A stretch of DNA of 64,000 nucleotides from Promicromonospora iranensis (GCF_028994775.1 NZ_JAJQMN010000004.1:372001-436000); one strand, 5' to 3'; positions 17,788 to 27,908 are shown, counted from the stretch's first letter. Made by a program: numbers and translations. Notes: a model not told the origin generated them from the letters alone.

Positions 17788-18990
17788 ATGTCTAGGAACG
17801 CCCGACCTGACCTGAAGCACGACACCAAGCGACGTTGGACGGCAGCCGCCGCCGGCTCCGCCCTCGCCCTGGGCACCTGCCTCGTGCCGCTCGCGGCGGC
17901 GCCGGCGGTTGCCCTCCCTCCCGAGTCCCACTGCGGGACGGAGCCCGGCAACAACAACGACGGTTTCGTGAACCACACCCAGCTCACCCGGTCGCTCGAC
18001 CGGATCGAGTCGACGTCCGGCGGCGAGGTGGACGTCGAGGTTGCCGGCCACAGCAACCAGGGTCGCGAGATCTACACGGCTCGGGTCGGGCACGGCGACA
18101 CGGTCGTGCTCGTCGAGTCGCAGATCCACGGCAACGAGAACCACGGCACCGAGGCGCTGCTGGACCTGCTGGGCTTCTGGGGTGGCAACAGCCCGGCCGC
18201 CGCAGCGATCCGCGACGAGGTGACGATCGTCGCCGTGCCCCGCCTCAACGTGGACGGCGGGGAGCGCGACACCCGCCAGAACGAGATGACGTGGGAGGAC
18301 GCCGTCGCGGACTTCCCGCAGCTCGAGGGTTCGGCTCCCTCCTGGAACTACAACGCGAACGTCGGCGGCTTCGACATCAACCGCGACTACCACCCCGACC
18401 TCGACTACGTGCCCGACCCGGCAGACTTCCCGGGCACCAGCGCCGACACCGGCTGGTACATCACGCCGGAGGCGCAGACGCTGCGTGAGGTCTACCGCGG
18501 GCTCGAGGGCGAGTTCGGCACCGTCGACTACTTCGTGGACCTGCACAACCAGTGGTCGTGCTACGCCACGGAGGACATGGAGAACATGTCGCCGCTGTCG
18601 ATCTCGGCGCGGTTCATCGCCGACCCGAGCGAGTTCGGGGAGTGGCCGAAGTTCGACTACGACCACTCCCGCCGCGCCAACGTGGCCGTCTACGAGGCGC
18701 TGCAGGGCCGCGGCGAGGCAGGGTTCGGCGACGTCACGCTCTACCCGCAGGACACGAACCTGCCGGGCACGGCCCTCGGCGCGTTCGCGCTGCGGGGCAG
18801 TGCCACGGTGCTGTTCGAGACGTCGAGCCAGACGCAGTACGACGGTATGAAGCGCAACGGCATGCTGCGCAAGCAGATCGAGATCGGGTTGGGCGGCCTC
18901 GTGGAGTCCGTCGCGGACGGCTCGATCGACGGGCTCGACCCCGCGAGCTACGAGGACATCCCCGAGCGGGTGTTCCTGCCCGCGGACTGA
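17788..18990 (+). CDS. Secreted M14 zinc carboxypeptidase
   Basis: 400 residues from ATG 17788, with GGGAGG five nt upstream. A signal peptide (basic start, Ala-rich core, PAVALP) implies export. Zinc ligands H114 and E117 in SQIHGNENHG, the third His in YFVDLHNQW, substrate Arg in INRDYHPD, and the catalytic Glu in LFETSSQ. Removes C-terminal residues from peptides outside the cell. It ends at a strong hairpin shared with leuD. Confidence 0.9.
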   Translation: MSRNARPDLKHDTKRRWTAAAAGSALALGTCLVPLAAAPAVALPPESHCGTEPGNNNDGFVNHTQLTRSLDRIESTSGGEVDVEVAGHSNQGREIYTARVGHGDTVVLVESQIHGNENHGTEALLDLLGFWGGNSPAAAAIRDEVTIVAVPRLNVDGGERDTRQNEMTWEDAVADFPQLEGSAPSWNYNANVGGFDINRDYHPDLDYVPDPADFPGTSADTGWYITPEAQTLREVYRGLEGEFGTVDYFVDLHNQWSCYATEDMENMSPLSISARFIADPSEFGEWPKFDYDHSRRANVAVYEALQGRGEAGFGDVTLYPQDTNLPGTALGAFALRGSATVLFETSSQTQYDGMKRNGMLRKQIEIGLGGLVESVADGSIDGLDPASYEDIPERVFLPAD

Positions 18991-19065
18991 CGTCACTGCG
19001 CAGCGACCACGAAAGCGTCGTCGCCGCGTAGCACCGTCACCGCGTAGCACCGTCACCATGCAACG

Positions 19066-19113
19066 CCGAAGGGCCTGCACGGTCCTGGAGACAGGATCGT
19101 GCAGGCCCTTCGG
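19066..19113. terminator. Hairpin between M14 peptidase and leuD
   Basis: 22-bp arms (19066-19087 and 19092-19113) with a GAGA loop and one G-T mismatch, between convergent genes. Just upstream (about 19026-19056) a 16-bp unit, CGCGTAGCACCGTCAC, is repeated twice with one difference. Confidence 0.85.
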
Positions 19114-19159
19114 GGTTCCCGGACGCTCAGGCGGCCGGTCGCGGGTCAGCGTCGCCCGG

Positions 19160-19795
19160 TCAGACCGGGCGGGCCGCCTCGATCTCCACGGACGGCAGGT
19201 GCCGCGCCGGCAGGGTCTTCGGGCGCCACGACGCCCTGGTCTCCTCGAACGCGGTGATCTTGTCCTCCTGCTGCAGGGTGAGCCCGATGTCGTCGAGCCC
19301 CTCCATGAGCCGCCAGCGCGTGTAGTCGTCGATCTGGAACGGCACGGTGACCTCGTCGGCGGTCGCCGTCTTCGCCTCCAGGTCCACCGTGACCTCGGTA
19401 CCAGGCTTGGTCTCGAGGATCTTCCAGAGGATCTCGATGTCCTCGGGCGAGACGATGCCGGTGACGAGGCCCTGCTTGCCCGAGTTGCCGCGGAAGATGT
19501 CGGCGAACCGGGAGGACAGCACGACCCGGAAGCCGTAGTCCTTGAGGGCCCAGACGGCGTGCTCACGCGAGGAGCCGGTGCCGAAGTCGGGCCCGGCCAC
19601 GAGCACGGACCCGTTCGAGTACGCCTCCTGGTTCAGCACGAACGACGGGTCGCCGCGCCAGGCGGCGAACAGCGCGTCCTCGAACCCGGTACGCGTGACC
19701 CGCTTGAGGTACACGGCGGGGATGATCTGGTCGGTGTCCACGTTGCTGCGCCGCAGCGGGACGCCGACGCCGGTGTGGGTGTGGATCTTCTCCAT
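19160..19795 (-). CDS. leuD: 3-isopropylmalate dehydratase small subunit
   Basis: 211 residues from ATG 19795, 14 bp after leuC. With LeuC it converts 2-isopropylmalate to 3-isopropylmalate in leucine synthesis. Swivel-domain motifs: [43 protein letters not shown]. Normal length. It forms an operon with leuC under the divergent IclR regulator. Confidence 0.97.
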   Translation of the reverse strand: MEKIHTHTGVGVPLRRSNVDTDQIIPAVYLKRVTRTGFEDALFAAWRGDPSFVLNQEAYSNGSVLVAGPDFGTGSSREHAVWALKDYGFRVVLSSRFADIFRGNSGKQGLVTGIVSPEDIEILWKILETKPGTEVTVDLEAKTATADEVTVPFQIDDYTRWRLMEGLDDIGLTLQQEDKITAFEETRASWRPKTLPARHLPSVEIEAARPV

Positions 19796-19809
19796 GGTCT
19801 GTGCTCCTC

Positions 19810-21366
19810 TCAGCGCAGCGCGGGCTGGCCGGCAGCGGATCCGCTCGGGGCGGACCCGATCGCGACGGGAATGGGCAGGTCGACGACGGACTCGCCCAGC
19901 GGGGACGCGCCCACACCGTCGAGCGGCGTGCCGTCGAAGGTGGTGATGTCGATCTCGTGCGGCAGGTCGAGGTCGGCGACGCTCGACAGCGTGCCCCGGA
20001 TCGCCGTCGCGGCGGCGACCAGCGGCGAGACCAGGTGGGTCCGGCCGCCCTTGCCCTGCCGGCCCTCGAAGTTGCGGTTCGACGTCGACGCCGAACGCTC
20101 CCCCGGGGCGAGCTGGTCCGGGTTCATGCCCAGGCACATGGAGCACCCGGCGTTGCGCCACTCGGCGCCGAACTCCTTGAAGATCACGTCGAGGCCCTCG
20201 GCCTCGGCCTGCAGCCGCACCCGGGCCGAGGACGGGACCACCAGGACGCGCAGGGACTCGGCCTTCTTACGGCCCTTGACCACCTTGGCGACGGACCGCA
20301 GGTCCTCGATGCGCCCGTTGGTGCAGGAGCCGATGAACACCGTGTCCACGGGGATGTCACGCAGCGGCGTGCCGGCGGTCAGGCCCATGTACTCGAGCGC
20401 CTTGGCGGCGGTCTCGCGCTCACCCTCGTCGGCGATGTCCGCCGGGACGGGCACGGACGCCGACAGCGGCAGGCCCTGACCCGGGTTGGTACCCCAGGTG
20501 ACGAACGGCTCCAGATCGGCCGCCTCGAGCACCACCTCGGCGTCGAACTCGGCGTCGTCGTCGGTGCGCAGGGTCTTCCAGTACTCGATCGCGGCGTCCC
20601 AGTCCTCGCCCTCCGGCGCGTGGGGACGGCCCTTGAGGTACTCGAAGGTGGTCTCGTCCGGCGCGATCATGCCCGCGCGGGCGCCCGCCTCGATCGACAT
20701 GTTGCAGATGGTCATGCGGGCTTCCATGGACAGCGCCCGGATGGCCTCGCCGCGGTACTCGAGCACGTAGCCCTGCCCGCCGCCGGTGCCGATCTTGGCG
20801 ATGATCGCCAGGATGATGTCCTTGGAGGTCGTGCCCGCGGGCAGCGTCCCGTTCACCGTGATCGCCATCGTCTTGAACGGCGCCAGCGGGAGCGTCTGGG
20901 TGGCGAGCACGTGCTCCACCTCGGACGTGCCGATGCCGAACGCAAGAGCGCCGAATGCGCCGTGCGTCGAGGTGTGCGAGTCACCGCACACCACGGTGAG
21001 ACCGGGCATGGTCAGCCCCAGCTGCGGGCCGACCTGGTGCACGATGCCCTGGTCGGCGTCGCCGAGGCTGTGCAGCCGGACGCCGAACTCCTTGGCGTTG
21101 GCGCGCAGCGTGTCGATCTGCGTGCGGCTCGTCAGGTCGGCGATGGGCCGGTCGATGTCGAGCGTGGGGGTGTTGTGGTCCTCGGTAGCGATGGTGAGGT
21201 CGGGGCGCCGCACCTGCCGTCCGGCGAGCCGCAGCCCCTCGAACGCCTGCGGGCTCGTGACCTCGTGCACCAGGTGCAGGTCGATGTAGAGAAGATCAGG
21301 CGAGCCACCTTCGCCTCGACGCACCAGGTGCGCTTCCCAGACCTTCTCCGCCAGCGTGCCGGCCAT
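19810..21366 (-). CDS. leuC: 3-isopropylmalate dehydratase large subunit
   Basis: 518 residues from ATG 21366 with GGGAGG nine nt upstream. Aconitase-fold [4Fe-4S] hydrolyase; cluster Cys in FIGSCTNGR and in [16 protein letters not shown] and [12 protein letters not shown] mark the substrate site. Slightly longer than the usual 470 because of an insertion (about residues 310-345). The promoter region is shared with the IclR gene. Confidence 0.97.
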   Translation of the reverse strand: MAGTLAEKVWEAHLVRRGEGGSPDLLYIDLHLVHEVTSPQAFEGLRLAGRQVRRPDLTIATEDHNTPTLDIDRPIADLTSRTQIDTLRANAKEFGVRLHSLGDADQGIVHQVGPQLGLTMPGLTVVCGDSHTSTHGAFGALAFGIGTSEVEHVLATQTLPLAPFKTMAITVNGTLPAGTTSKDIILAIIAKIGTGGGQGYVLEYRGEAIRALSMEARMTICNMSIEAGARAGMIAPDETTFEYLKGRPHAPEGEDWDAAIEYWKTLRTDDDAEFDAEVVLEAADLEPFVTWGTNPGQGLPLSASVPVPADIADEGERETAAKALEYMGLTAGTPLRDIPVDTVFIGSCTNGRIEDLRSVAKVVKGRKKAESLRVLVVPSSARVRLQAEAEGLDVIFKEFGAEWRNAGCSMCLGMNPDQLAPGERSASTSNRNFEGRQGKGGRTHLVSPLVAAATAIRGTLSSVADLDLPHEIDITTFDGTPLDGVGASPLGESVVDLPIPVAIGSAPSGSAAGQPALR

Positions 21367-21419
21367 TGCGGTTCGCCTCCCTGTAACTACCTCTGTCAGA
21401 AACAACTTTGGGCCTCGAC

Positions 21420-21446
21420 TTGCAATCTCACGTTCCGAGACGGCAA
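21420..21446. promoter_or_regulatory. 27-bp dyad operator between leuC and IclR gene
   Basis: TTGC-N2-TCTC-N7-GAGA-N2-GCAA: every listed base pairs about centre 21433. It lies in the 89-bp divergent region and its right arm overlaps the -10-like CAATAT at 21444-21449 in front of the IclR gene. This fits autoregulation plus control of leuCD, as known for NdgR/LtbR in other actinobacteria. Confidence 0.75.
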
Positions 21447-21455
21447 TATCGCGGT

Positions 21456-22175
21456 ATGGACGATACTAGCGGAGTCGGCGTCTTGGACAAGGCGGCGTCC
21501 GTCCTCGGGGCACTCGAGGCCGGACCGGCCACCCTGGCGCAGCTCGTCTCCTCGACCGGTCTGGCTCGCCCGACGGCGCACCGCCTGGCCGTTGCACTCG
21601 AGCACCACCGCCTCGTGGCACGGGACATGCAGGGCCGTTTTGTGCTGGGTCCACGCCTCAACGAACTGGCCACGGCCGCGGGCGAGGACCGCCTCCTGGC
21701 GGCTGCGAACCCCGTGCTCATCGCGCTGCGCGACCACACGGGCGAAAGCGCCCAACTCTACCGTAGGCAGGGCGACCACCGCGTGTGCGTCGCCGCCGCC
21801 GAGCGCCCGGTAGGCCTGCGCGACTCCATCCCCGTGGGGGCCACGCTCAGCATGAGCGCCGGCTCCGCGGCGCACGTCCTCCTCGCCTGGGAGGAGCCGG
21901 ACCGCCTGCACCGCGGCCTGCGCGACGCGACCTTCACGGCAACGATCCTCTCCGGTGTCCGACGCCGGGGCTGGGCCCAGTCGGTCTCAGAGCGTGAGCT
22001 CGGCGTGGCGTCGGTGTCGGCGCCGGTGCGCGGACCGTCGGGCCGCGTCGTGGCCGCCGTCAGCGTCTCCGGACCCGTCGAGCGCCTCTCCCGGCAGCCC
22101 GGCCGGCTGCACTCCGCCGCCGTCGTCGCCGCGGCGAACAAGCTCACCGAGGTGCTGCACCGGTCCGGCGAGTAA
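21456..22175 (+). CDS. ndgR: IclR-family regulator, NdgR/LtbR type
   Basis: 239 residues from ATG 21456. N-terminal winged HTH (about 8-65: [32 protein letters not shown]), then an IclR effector domain ([48 protein letters not shown]). Orthologues divergent from leuCD (NdgR in Streptomyces, LtbR in Corynebacterium) regulate leucine and related amino-acid genes. The position here is the same. CAATAT 6 nt before the ATG suggests a leaderless, self-controlled transcript. Confidence 0.85.
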   Translation: MDDTSGVGVLDKAASVLGALEAGPATLAQLVSSTGLARPTAHRLAVALEHHRLVARDMQGRFVLGPRLNELATAAGEDRLLAAANPVLIALRDHTGESAQLYRRQGDHRVCVAAAERPVGLRDSIPVGATLSMSAGSAAHVLLAWEEPDRLHRGLRDATFTATILSGVRRRGWAQSVSERELGVASVSAPVRGPSGRVVAAVSVSGPVERLSRQPGRLHSAAVVAAANKLTEVLHRSGE

Positions 22176-22217
22176 CCGGAACTCCATCGCGCTGCGTGCC
22201 GGCCGAGCCGCGCCGAG

Positions 22218-22250
22218 CCCGTGTCGAACCCGTGTCGAACCCGTGTCGAA
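22218..22250. repeat. Three tandem 11-bp units
   Basis: CCCGTGTCGAA repeated three times without interruption, just after the IclR gene, then a GGGCC-rich stretch. A slippage-type microrepeat; no function is evident. Confidence 0.7.
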
Positions 22251-22432
22251 CCCGGGCCGGGCCCGGGCCGGCCGGCGTGGAGTGCGCACGGAGTGTGCGC
22301 TCGGTGAGCGCTCCGTGAGTGTTGGTTCGCCACGCCGAGCCAGGTGATTCCCCAGGTCCGGGTCATATCAGTAGTCTCTTGCGAGACGTGTGCACACCAG
22401 GGGCGCACGCACCAAACGTCGTGAGGAATCAG

Positions 22433-22615
22433 ATGCCGCCCAAGGTGAAGCTCGTCATCATCTGGCTGGTCGTGATCTTCCTGCTCTACTCGGTGATCAA
22501 CGACCCCGAGCGCTCCGCCGACGTCGTGCTGGCCCTCTGGGACGTCATCTGGGGAGCCATCGCAGCCATCGGCACGTTCTTCGAGGAGCTCTTCACCGGG
22601 TCCATCGGCCGCTGA
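22433..22615 (+). CDS. Small single-span membrane protein
   Basis: 60 residues from ATG 22433 behind a GAGG site. One clear membrane helix (KLVIIWLVVIFLLYSVI) followed by a second amphipathic hydrophobic segment (LWDVIWGAIAAIGTFFEELF). It precedes a PH-domain membrane protein by 128 bp and is probably functionally linked to it. No known family role. Confidence 0.75.
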   Translation: MPPKVKLVIIWLVVIFLLYSVINDPERSADVVLALWDVIWGAIAAIGTFFEELFTGSIGR

Positions 22616-22743
22616 CCACGTAGGGTCGGCGGCGAGACCCGACCACCGGACCGGGCCGCCGGATCGAACCTGTCGGATCGATCCGCGGAGCACCCGGTCC
22701 GAGCCTTCGCACCGCAACCCACCGCATCCCCGGGGAGACCCGC

Positions 22744-23712
22744 ATGAGCGCACCAGCGGACTTCGTCGTCCCCCACCGCGCACTGCAGCGGTACATCCTG
22801 GCGGACGAGAAGATCATCATCGCCACGCACCGGCACTGGGGGATGCTCTGGGAGCCGATCCTCACGGCGGCCGCTGCGTTCGTGCTGGCACTGGCCCTGC
22901 TCGTCGCCGTGGACCCCAACGTCCGGGACGACATGGGCTGGGTCTGGCTGCCGTTCGTCGTCCTGGGCGGGCGCCTGCTCTACAAGTGGCTGGAGTGGCG
23001 CGCCCGCTGGTTCGTCATGACCGACCGCCGGCTGCTGCTGCTCGACGGCTTCCTCGTCCACCGGGTGGCCATGATGCCGTCGGAGAAGGTGACCGACCTC
23101 GGGTACGAACGCACCCCGATGGGCCAGCTGCTCGGCTACGGCACCTTCATCTTCGAGACCGCGGGGCAGGACCAGGCCCTCGACCGGGTCACCTGGGTAC
23201 CCCGGCCCGATGCCCGGTACCGGCTCATCATCGCGTCGCTCTTCCACCCGGACGCCGCCGACGCCGAGGCGGCCGCGCAGGCCAACCCGGACATCCGGCC
23301 GCAGGCGGTGCCGTCGATGGACTCACCCTCCGGCCCGCCGCCGCCCGCGCTCATGCCGCGGATCGGACGCCGCAGCAACCCGCCGACGCAGCGCATCGAG
23401 CTCCCGGTCGCCCGGGGCGGCGCCGCGCCGGGCAGCACGGCCGACGCGAACCCCGCCGGGGAGGGCGAGGAGCCCACGGGCCCCTCGTGGTCGTCGACGG
23501 GGAGCGCGACGGCGCCCACGACGCCGGGCAGCGCCACCTCCGGAACCACCGGCACCGGCACCGCCTCGTCGAGCGGCGCCCCGTCGGCCGGACGGACGAG
23601 CGACGGCCGCCACGGCGACCACGTGCCGGGCGGGGCCACCACCGCCGCGGACTCGTCCGAGGTGCGGCCCGAGCCGTTCATCGAGGGCGGCAAGGACCCG
23701 AAGATCCGCTGA
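22744..23712 (+). CDS. Membrane protein with bacterial PH domain
   Basis: 322 residues. Two membrane helices (about 37-58 and 66-80) precede a bPH_2-type domain (RARWFVMTDRRLLLLDGFL, MPSEKVTDLGYERTPMGQLLGYGTF). The C-terminal 130 residues are a low-complexity Pro/Gly/Ser/Thr tail. Family members are anchored cytoplasmic PH domains of unknown partner. Ends near a strong bidirectional terminator. Confidence 0.8.
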   Translation: MSAPADFVVPHRALQRYILADEKIIIATHRHWGMLWEPILTAAAAFVLALALLVAVDPNVRDDMGWVWLPFVVLGGRLLYKWLEWRARWFVMTDRRLLLLDGFLVHRVAMMPSEKVTDLGYERTPMGQLLGYGTFIFETAGQDQALDRVTWVPRPDARYRLIIASLFHPDAADAEAAAQANPDIRPQAVPSMDSPSGPPPPALMPRIGRRSNPPTQRIELPVARGGAAPGSTADANPAGEGEEPTGPSWSSTGSATAPTTPGSATSGTTGTGTASSSGAPSAGRTSDGRHGDHVPGGATTAADSSEVRPEPFIEGGKDPKIR

Positions 23713-23821
23713 GCCCGACCTGGGTGAGCCGGGCCCGAGCAGACGGGCCTGGCAGGGCCCGGTGGGCCCGGTGGGCCCGGTAGGCCCGACCCTGACACAG
23801 AACCTGCCCCAGCAACGGCGA

Positions 23822-23849
23822 AAGGCCCGGTCCGCGTGGACCGGGCCTT
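23822..23849. terminator. Terminator of tRNA-Glu / PH-domain gene
   Basis: Perfect 12-bp stem with loop GCGT, 8 nt beyond the 3' end of the tRNA-Glu gene and about 110 bp after the PH-domain gene. Confidence 0.8.
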
Positions 23850-23856
23850 CCTGCTG

Positions 23857-23929
23857 TACCCCCAGTGGGATTTGAACCCGCGCTACCGCCGTGAGAGGGC
23901 GGCGTCCTAGGCCGCTAGACGATGGGGGC
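23857..23929 (-). tRNA. tRNA-Glu (CTC), copy 1
   Basis: 73 nt, cloverleaf complete, anticodon loop CTCTCAC giving CTC. No CCA encoded. The T stem (GCGGG/CCCAC) has a C-A mismatch that copy 2 lacks; also TAGC instead of TAAC in the variable loop. Confidence 0.92.
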
Positions 23930-23966
23930 CAGAACGGATCCGTCGGCCGAAGCCGATGGACCTGCG

Positions 23967-24039
23967 TACCCCCAGCGGGATTTGAACCCGCGTTACCGCC
24001 GTGAGAGGGCGGCGTCCTAGGCCGCTAGACGATGGGGGC
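23967..24039 (-). tRNA. tRNA-Glu (CTC), copy 2
   Basis: 73 nt, same anticodon as copy 1 and identical except for two bases; its T stem is fully paired. The two genes lie 37 bp apart and probably form one transcript. Confidence 0.95.
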
Positions 24040-24131
24040 CTGAACTACCGGTTTGAGGACCGGTTGCCGGTGAGAACCGTAGCGCACCATGCGGCCGATT
24101 CGCATCGACTACGTGTGCGCTCTGCTCTGCG

Positions 24132-24203
24132 CTGGGGTACCAGGACTCGAACCTAGACTAAGTGAACCAGAATCACTCGTGCTGCCAATTACACCATACC
24201 CCA
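24132..24203 (-). tRNA. tRNA-Gln (CTG)
   Basis: 72 nt. Acceptor TGGGGTA/TACCCCA with discriminator G; anticodon CTG in loop TTCTGGT; T loop TTCGAGT. It lies upstream of the tRNA-Glu pair on the same strand. No CCA encoded. Confidence 0.95.
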
Positions 24204-24387
24204 TGGGGGTAACAGCCTCCCGGATACACCTGTTTCCTCCAGGCTTTCCGTGGGGGCCCTACCGCTGGAGAACACTACCTGACCTCGGACGGTGGGCAAA
24301 ACGCAATGAGCGTGCTGTGGGTCACGCCCATGCGGACAGGCCTGTGAGAGGGCCAAAAAACAGGCCGAATCCGCTGGGACAGCAGGC

Positions 24388-25179
24388 TCACCGCGCTGCC
24401 TGGCTCCCGCCGTATCCGAGCGCTGCGGGGAGCTCCGACAGCGTCGTGACCACCAGCACGCCGGCCGCGCGCAGGGCGTCCGGGTCCTGCACGTCACGCA
24501 GGCCGCCGTCGGGCGCAGGAGAGCCCGCGTAGCCCGGACCCCTCCGGTGCCCCACCCGGTCCAGCCAGACGCCCGTCAGGCCCGCCTGGTGAGCCGCCAG
24601 GGCGTCCACCGTGGGCTCGTCGCCCACGTACGCCGTGCGGGCCGGATCGGCGCCCAGCAGGCGGGCGCCCTCGAGGAACACCCGGTGGTCGGGCTTACCG
24701 AAGCCGAGCGTGTCGACACCGACCAGCACCGGCAGCTCGGCCAGCCCGGCGACCCGCAGCTTGTGCTCCTGCAGCCGGCTCGCGGCGTTCGTCACCACGC
24801 CCACCCGGAGGCCCGCCGCGACGACGACGTCGAGGGCGGCCCGGGCGTCGTCGTGCGCCGTCCACGACTTCTCGAAGGTGCCCCAGAACAGCGCGTCCCA
24901 GGCGACGAAGGACGACTCCGTGACGGGCGCGCCGCCGTACGTCTCGTGCAGCAGCGCCGCCCGGAGCCGGCGCTGCGTCACGTGGTCCATCTCACCGCGC
25001 GTGTAGCGGCTGTAGTAGCCGCCCGGATCGGTGCGCCAGTGCGACAGGATCTGCGGCTCGTGCGCGCGCGGGACGTGCGGCAGGTACTCGGCCCGCACGG
25101 CCGCGAGCGCCGCCGCGAAGGCGCCCTTGGTGTCGACGAGGGTGTCGTCGACGTCGAAAAGGATGCCGTCCACCGTCAT
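24388..25179 (-). CDS. HAD-family hydrolase
   Basis: 263 residues. Motif I DVDDTLVDTKG (9-19), motif II VVTNAAS, motif III Lys in LGFGKPDHRVF, motif IV YVGDEPTVDALAAHQAG. A helical cap (about 20-100) marks subfamily I, typical of phosphoglycolate-like phosphatases. Its ATG overlaps the preceding stop (ATGA), so it is translated with the CPBP gene. Confidence 0.88.
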   Translation of the reverse strand: MTVDGILFDVDDTLVDTKGAFAAALAAVRAEYLPHVPRAHEPQILSHWRTDPGGYYSRYTRGEMDHVTQRRLRAALLHETYGGAPVTESSFVAWDALFWGTFEKSWTAHDDARAALDVVVAAGLRVGVVTNAASRLQEHKLRVAGLAELPVLVGVDTLGFGKPDHRVFLEGARLLGADPARTAYVGDEPTVDALAAHQAGLTGVWLDRVGHRRGPGYAGSPAPDGGLRDVQDPDALRAAGVLVVTTLSELPAALGYGGSQAAR

Positions 25180-26375
25180 GTGTTCTCTCCGTTCGCCGGG
25201 CCGTCTTCCGCCGCGCCGGGCGCCACCGGACCGGGTGCCGCAGCGCCGGGCGCCACCGGACCGGGCGCAAGAGGACCGGGCGCCGTGTAGGCAGGCGCCA
25301 TGTAACCGGGGGCCATGTAGCCGGGGGCCACGGGCCCGGTCCGCATCGGCTCAGGCGGCACGGGGTCGGTCACCACCAGGTCCGGATCGCGCCGCCGGGC
25401 CCACCACAGCAGCACCGCTCCGGTGAGGATCGTGATGGCGATGCTCACCGCTCCGTCGAGGGGTGGCACCTCGGTGATCAGGAGCGATTCCGCCAGCTCG
25501 TCGTAGGCGATGGCGAGGCCGAACGCCAGCAGGTTGTTCGCCGCATGCATCGCGACGGCGATCTCCAGCCCGCCGGTACGCCAGACGAGCAGGCTGGCGA
25601 GCAGGCCGAACACCAGCCGGTCGGCGAACAGCCACGGGCTCTGCGCGCCGTGCGCCAGCGCGAACAGGAGTCCCGTCACGACGGCAGGGACGACGACGGC
25701 GAGCCACCGCCACCGCAACCAGCTGCCGATCCACTGCGACAGCCACCCGCGGAAGAAGTACTCCTCGCCCGCGGACTGCAGCGGCGTGGTCAGCAGGATC
25801 ACGATCGAGAGGGCGATCCAGCCCGATGCCGGGGTGAGCGGCCACAGACCGGTCTCGTCGGCGCTCGGACCCGCGCCGGCGTCCTCGCCGCCGGCTGGGA
25901 AGCCGAGCTGCGTCAGGAGGATGTCCGCGCCCACGCTGAGCGTCACCAGGAGCAGCAGCGCGAGGCCCAGCCCGCCGAGCAGGAGGCGCCAGCGCACGCG
26001 CCCCAGCACCGACGACACCAGGCCCGCGCGACCGGCCTGCGCCCAGGTCGCCAGCAGCGCGAGCGGGATGCCGAGGGCGAGGCCGAGGTTGGTGATGAGC
26101 ATGCCCGCCGGTGAAACGAGGAAGGCGTCCGACGCCGGGTCCGGCAGCTCCGCGCCCATCGACTCCGCGATGACGAAGGCGAGCACGCACAGCAGCAGCG
26201 CCCCGGTCAGCACGGCGAGGCCGGCGACCATCACCCCCAGCCCCAGCAGGGGGCGCCACCACCGGTGCTTCGGGCCGCGCAGGGCCTGCGGGTACTCGCG
26301 CGGGGCGAGAGTCGCCCCCGTCGAGGTCGGCGCTGTCGACTTCTGTACGGCGTCAGGTGTCATGGCGTCGGTCAC
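25176..26375 (-). CDS. CPBP-family intramembrane protease, long tail
   Basis: 399 residues from GTG 26375 (TACGGT 7 nt upstream); ATG 26363 is an alternative. Eight or so membrane helices. CPBP motifs: EEYFFRGWL (EExxxR), FALAHGA, and HAANNLLAF. The cytoplasmic C-terminal tail has repeated GYMAP, GPVAP and GAAAP units with Pro/Gly/Ala only. The CPBP role (protease or bacteriocin-immunity-like) is not predictable. Overlaps the HAD gene by 4 bp. Confidence 0.8.
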   Translation of the reverse strand: MTDAMTPDAVQKSTAPTSTGATLAPREYPQALRGPKHRWWRPLLGLGVMVAGLAVLTGALLLCVLAFVIAESMGAELPDPASDAFLVSPAGMLITNLGLALGIPLALLATWAQAGRAGLVSSVLGRVRWRLLLGGLGLALLLLVTLSVGADILLTQLGFPAGGEDAGAGPSADETGLWPLTPASGWIALSIVILLTTPLQSAGEEYFFRGWLSQWIGSWLRWRWLAVVVPAVVTGLLFALAHGAQSPWLFADRLVFGLLASLLVWRTGGLEIAVAMHAANNLLAFGLAIAYDELAESLLITEVPPLDGAVSIAITILTGAVLLWWARRRDPDLVVTDPVPPEPMRTGPVAPGYMAPGYMAPAYTAPGPLAPGPVAPGAAAPGPVAPGAAEDGPANGENT

Positions 26376-26431
26376 GCCCGCCACCGTAGACCAGAACCCC
26401 GGACGGGAGCTGCCCGTCCGGGGCATTTTGC

Positions 26432-27898
26432 CTACTCCGTCGCGGCGCTCGCCTGCTCGGCCAGGCGGGTCAGCGCGGCGTCGATCCGGGTGAGCGTCCG
26501 CTCGCGTCCGAGCACCTCGAGCGACTCGAACAGCGGCAGGCCGATCCGGCGCCCGGTCACGGCCACACGGACCGGGGCCTGCGCCTTGCCCAGCTTCATG
26601 CCGTGGGTCTCCCCCACCGTCGTGACGGTGTCCTTGAGCGCCTCGGCCTCCCAGGCCACGTCGGCGAGCGCGGTGCGGACGTCGGCGAGGAGCTCGGCGG
26701 CGCCGGCCTTCATCGCCTTGTTCCACGAGTCCTCGTCGATGACCGGGGCGTCGAGGAACAGGAAGTCGACGTTGCTCGTGATCTCGGACAGCAGGGCCAC
26801 CCGGGAGTGGGCGAGCGGCGCGACGGCGTCGAACACCTTGCTGTCGAACTGCTCCTCGCTCCAGGGGGCGCGGGGGGCGTGCAGCCAGGGCCCGCATGCC
26901 TCGGTGAACTCGGGCACGCTCAGCGCACGGATGTACTCGCCGTTGAACGCGGTGAGCTTCTTGATGTCGAAGAACGCCGACGAGGAGTTGATGTCCTCGA
27001 CCCGGAACCGGCGCACCAGCTCGTCGAACGGGAGGATCTCCTCGTCGTTGCCGGGGGCCCAGCCGAGCAGCATCAGGTAGTTGACCATGGCCTCGGGCAG
27101 CACGCCCTCGTCGAGGTAGTCCTCCAGCGCGACCTTGTCGCGGCGCTTGGAGAGCTTCTGGCGCTTCTCGTTGACGATGACGGGCATGTGCGCCCACTGC
27201 GGCGGGGTGTGGCCGAGGGCCTCCCACAGCAGCTGCTGCTTGGGCGTGTTGGGCAGGTGCTCCTCGGCACGCATGACGAGGGTGATGTTCTCGTCGATGT
27301 CGTCCACGACGTTGGCCAGGAGGAAGACCGGCGAGCCGTTGCCACGCGCGATGACGAAGTCCTCGAGGTTCTTGTTCGGGAACGTGGGGTTGCCGCGGAT
27401 CAGGTCGACCACCCGCGTCTCGCCGTCGTCGGGCGTGCGGAAGCGCAGCGCGCGGCCCTCGGCGTACTCCAGGCCGCGGTCGCGGCAGAAGCCGTCGTAG
27501 CCGGTCTGCTGGTTGCCGGTGCGCGCCATGACCGCGTCGCGGGTGCAGTCGCAGTAGTACGCCTTGCCCTCGGCGAAGAGGCGCTGGGCGGCGTCCTTCT
27601 GGATGCCCGCGTTCTCGGACTGGAAGTACGGCCCCTCGAACGCCGGGTCGTCCTTGGTGATCCCCAGGGCCTCCATGGCCGACAGGATCCCGTCCACCCA
27701 CTCGGGCTGGTTCCGGGAGGCGTCCGTGTCCTCGATGCGCAGCACGAAGGTGCCGCCCTGCTGCTTCGCCACTGCCCAGTTGAACAGCGCGGAGCGGGCG
27801 CCGCCCACGTGGAACATGCCGGTCGGGGACGGTGCGAAGCGGACGCGGACGGGCGCGTTCGCCGCCGGGTCGGTCGAGGTGTCGGTTGCTGAAGTCAC
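26432..27898 (-). CDS. gltX: Glutamyl-tRNA synthetase
   Basis: 488 residues from GTG 27898. Charges tRNA-Glu with glutamate. Class I motifs: [15 protein letters not shown] (HIGH-like), [14 protein letters not shown] (KMSKS-like), and [12 protein letters not shown] discriminating or non-discriminating role cannot be told by eye. TAGGCT stands 7 nt before the GTG and overlaps the stop of the membrane-protein gene upstream. Two tRNA-Glu genes lie about 2.5 kb away. Confidence 0.96.
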   Translation of the reverse strand: MTSATDTSTDPAANAPVRVRFAPSPTGMFHVGGARSALFNWAVAKQQGGTFVLRIEDTDASRNQPEWVDGILSAMEALGITKDDPAFEGPYFQSENAGIQKDAAQRLFAEGKAYYCDCTRDAVMARTGNQQTGYDGFCRDRGLEYAEGRALRFRTPDDGETRVVDLIRGNPTFPNKNLEDFVIARGNGSPVFLLANVVDDIDENITLVMRAEEHLPNTPKQQLLWEALGHTPPQWAHMPVIVNEKRQKLSKRRDKVALEDYLDEGVLPEAMVNYLMLLGWAPGNDEEILPFDELVRRFRVEDINSSSAFFDIKKLTAFNGEYIRALSVPEFTEACGPWLHAPRAPWSEEQFDSKVFDAVAPLAHSRVALLSEITSNVDFLFLDAPVIDEDSWNKAMKAGAAELLADVRTALADVAWEAEALKDTVTTVGETHGMKLGKAQAPVRVAVTGRRIGLPLFESLEVLGRERTLTRIDAALTRLAEQASAATE

Positions 27899-27908
27899 GG
27901 GCCCCAGC

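Noticed and set aside
17731-19566. A 611-residue open frame antisense to the M14 peptidase
   Set aside because: Composition is Arg/Val/Gly/Asp-rich shadow sequence; the sense strand has signal peptide and zinc ligands.
19801-21813. A 670-residue open frame antisense to leuC
   Set aside because: Same reason: leuC is complete and conserved in the opposite frame.
23751-23790. GGTGGGCCC repeats as a regulatory site
   Set aside because: Low-complexity GC repeat just before a terminator; no symmetry or nearby start codon.
24204-24387. A terminator with T-run after the HAD gene
   Set aside because: The T-run lies in the loop of the possible GGCCTG/CAGGCC stem, not after it, so it is not a proper intrinsic terminator.
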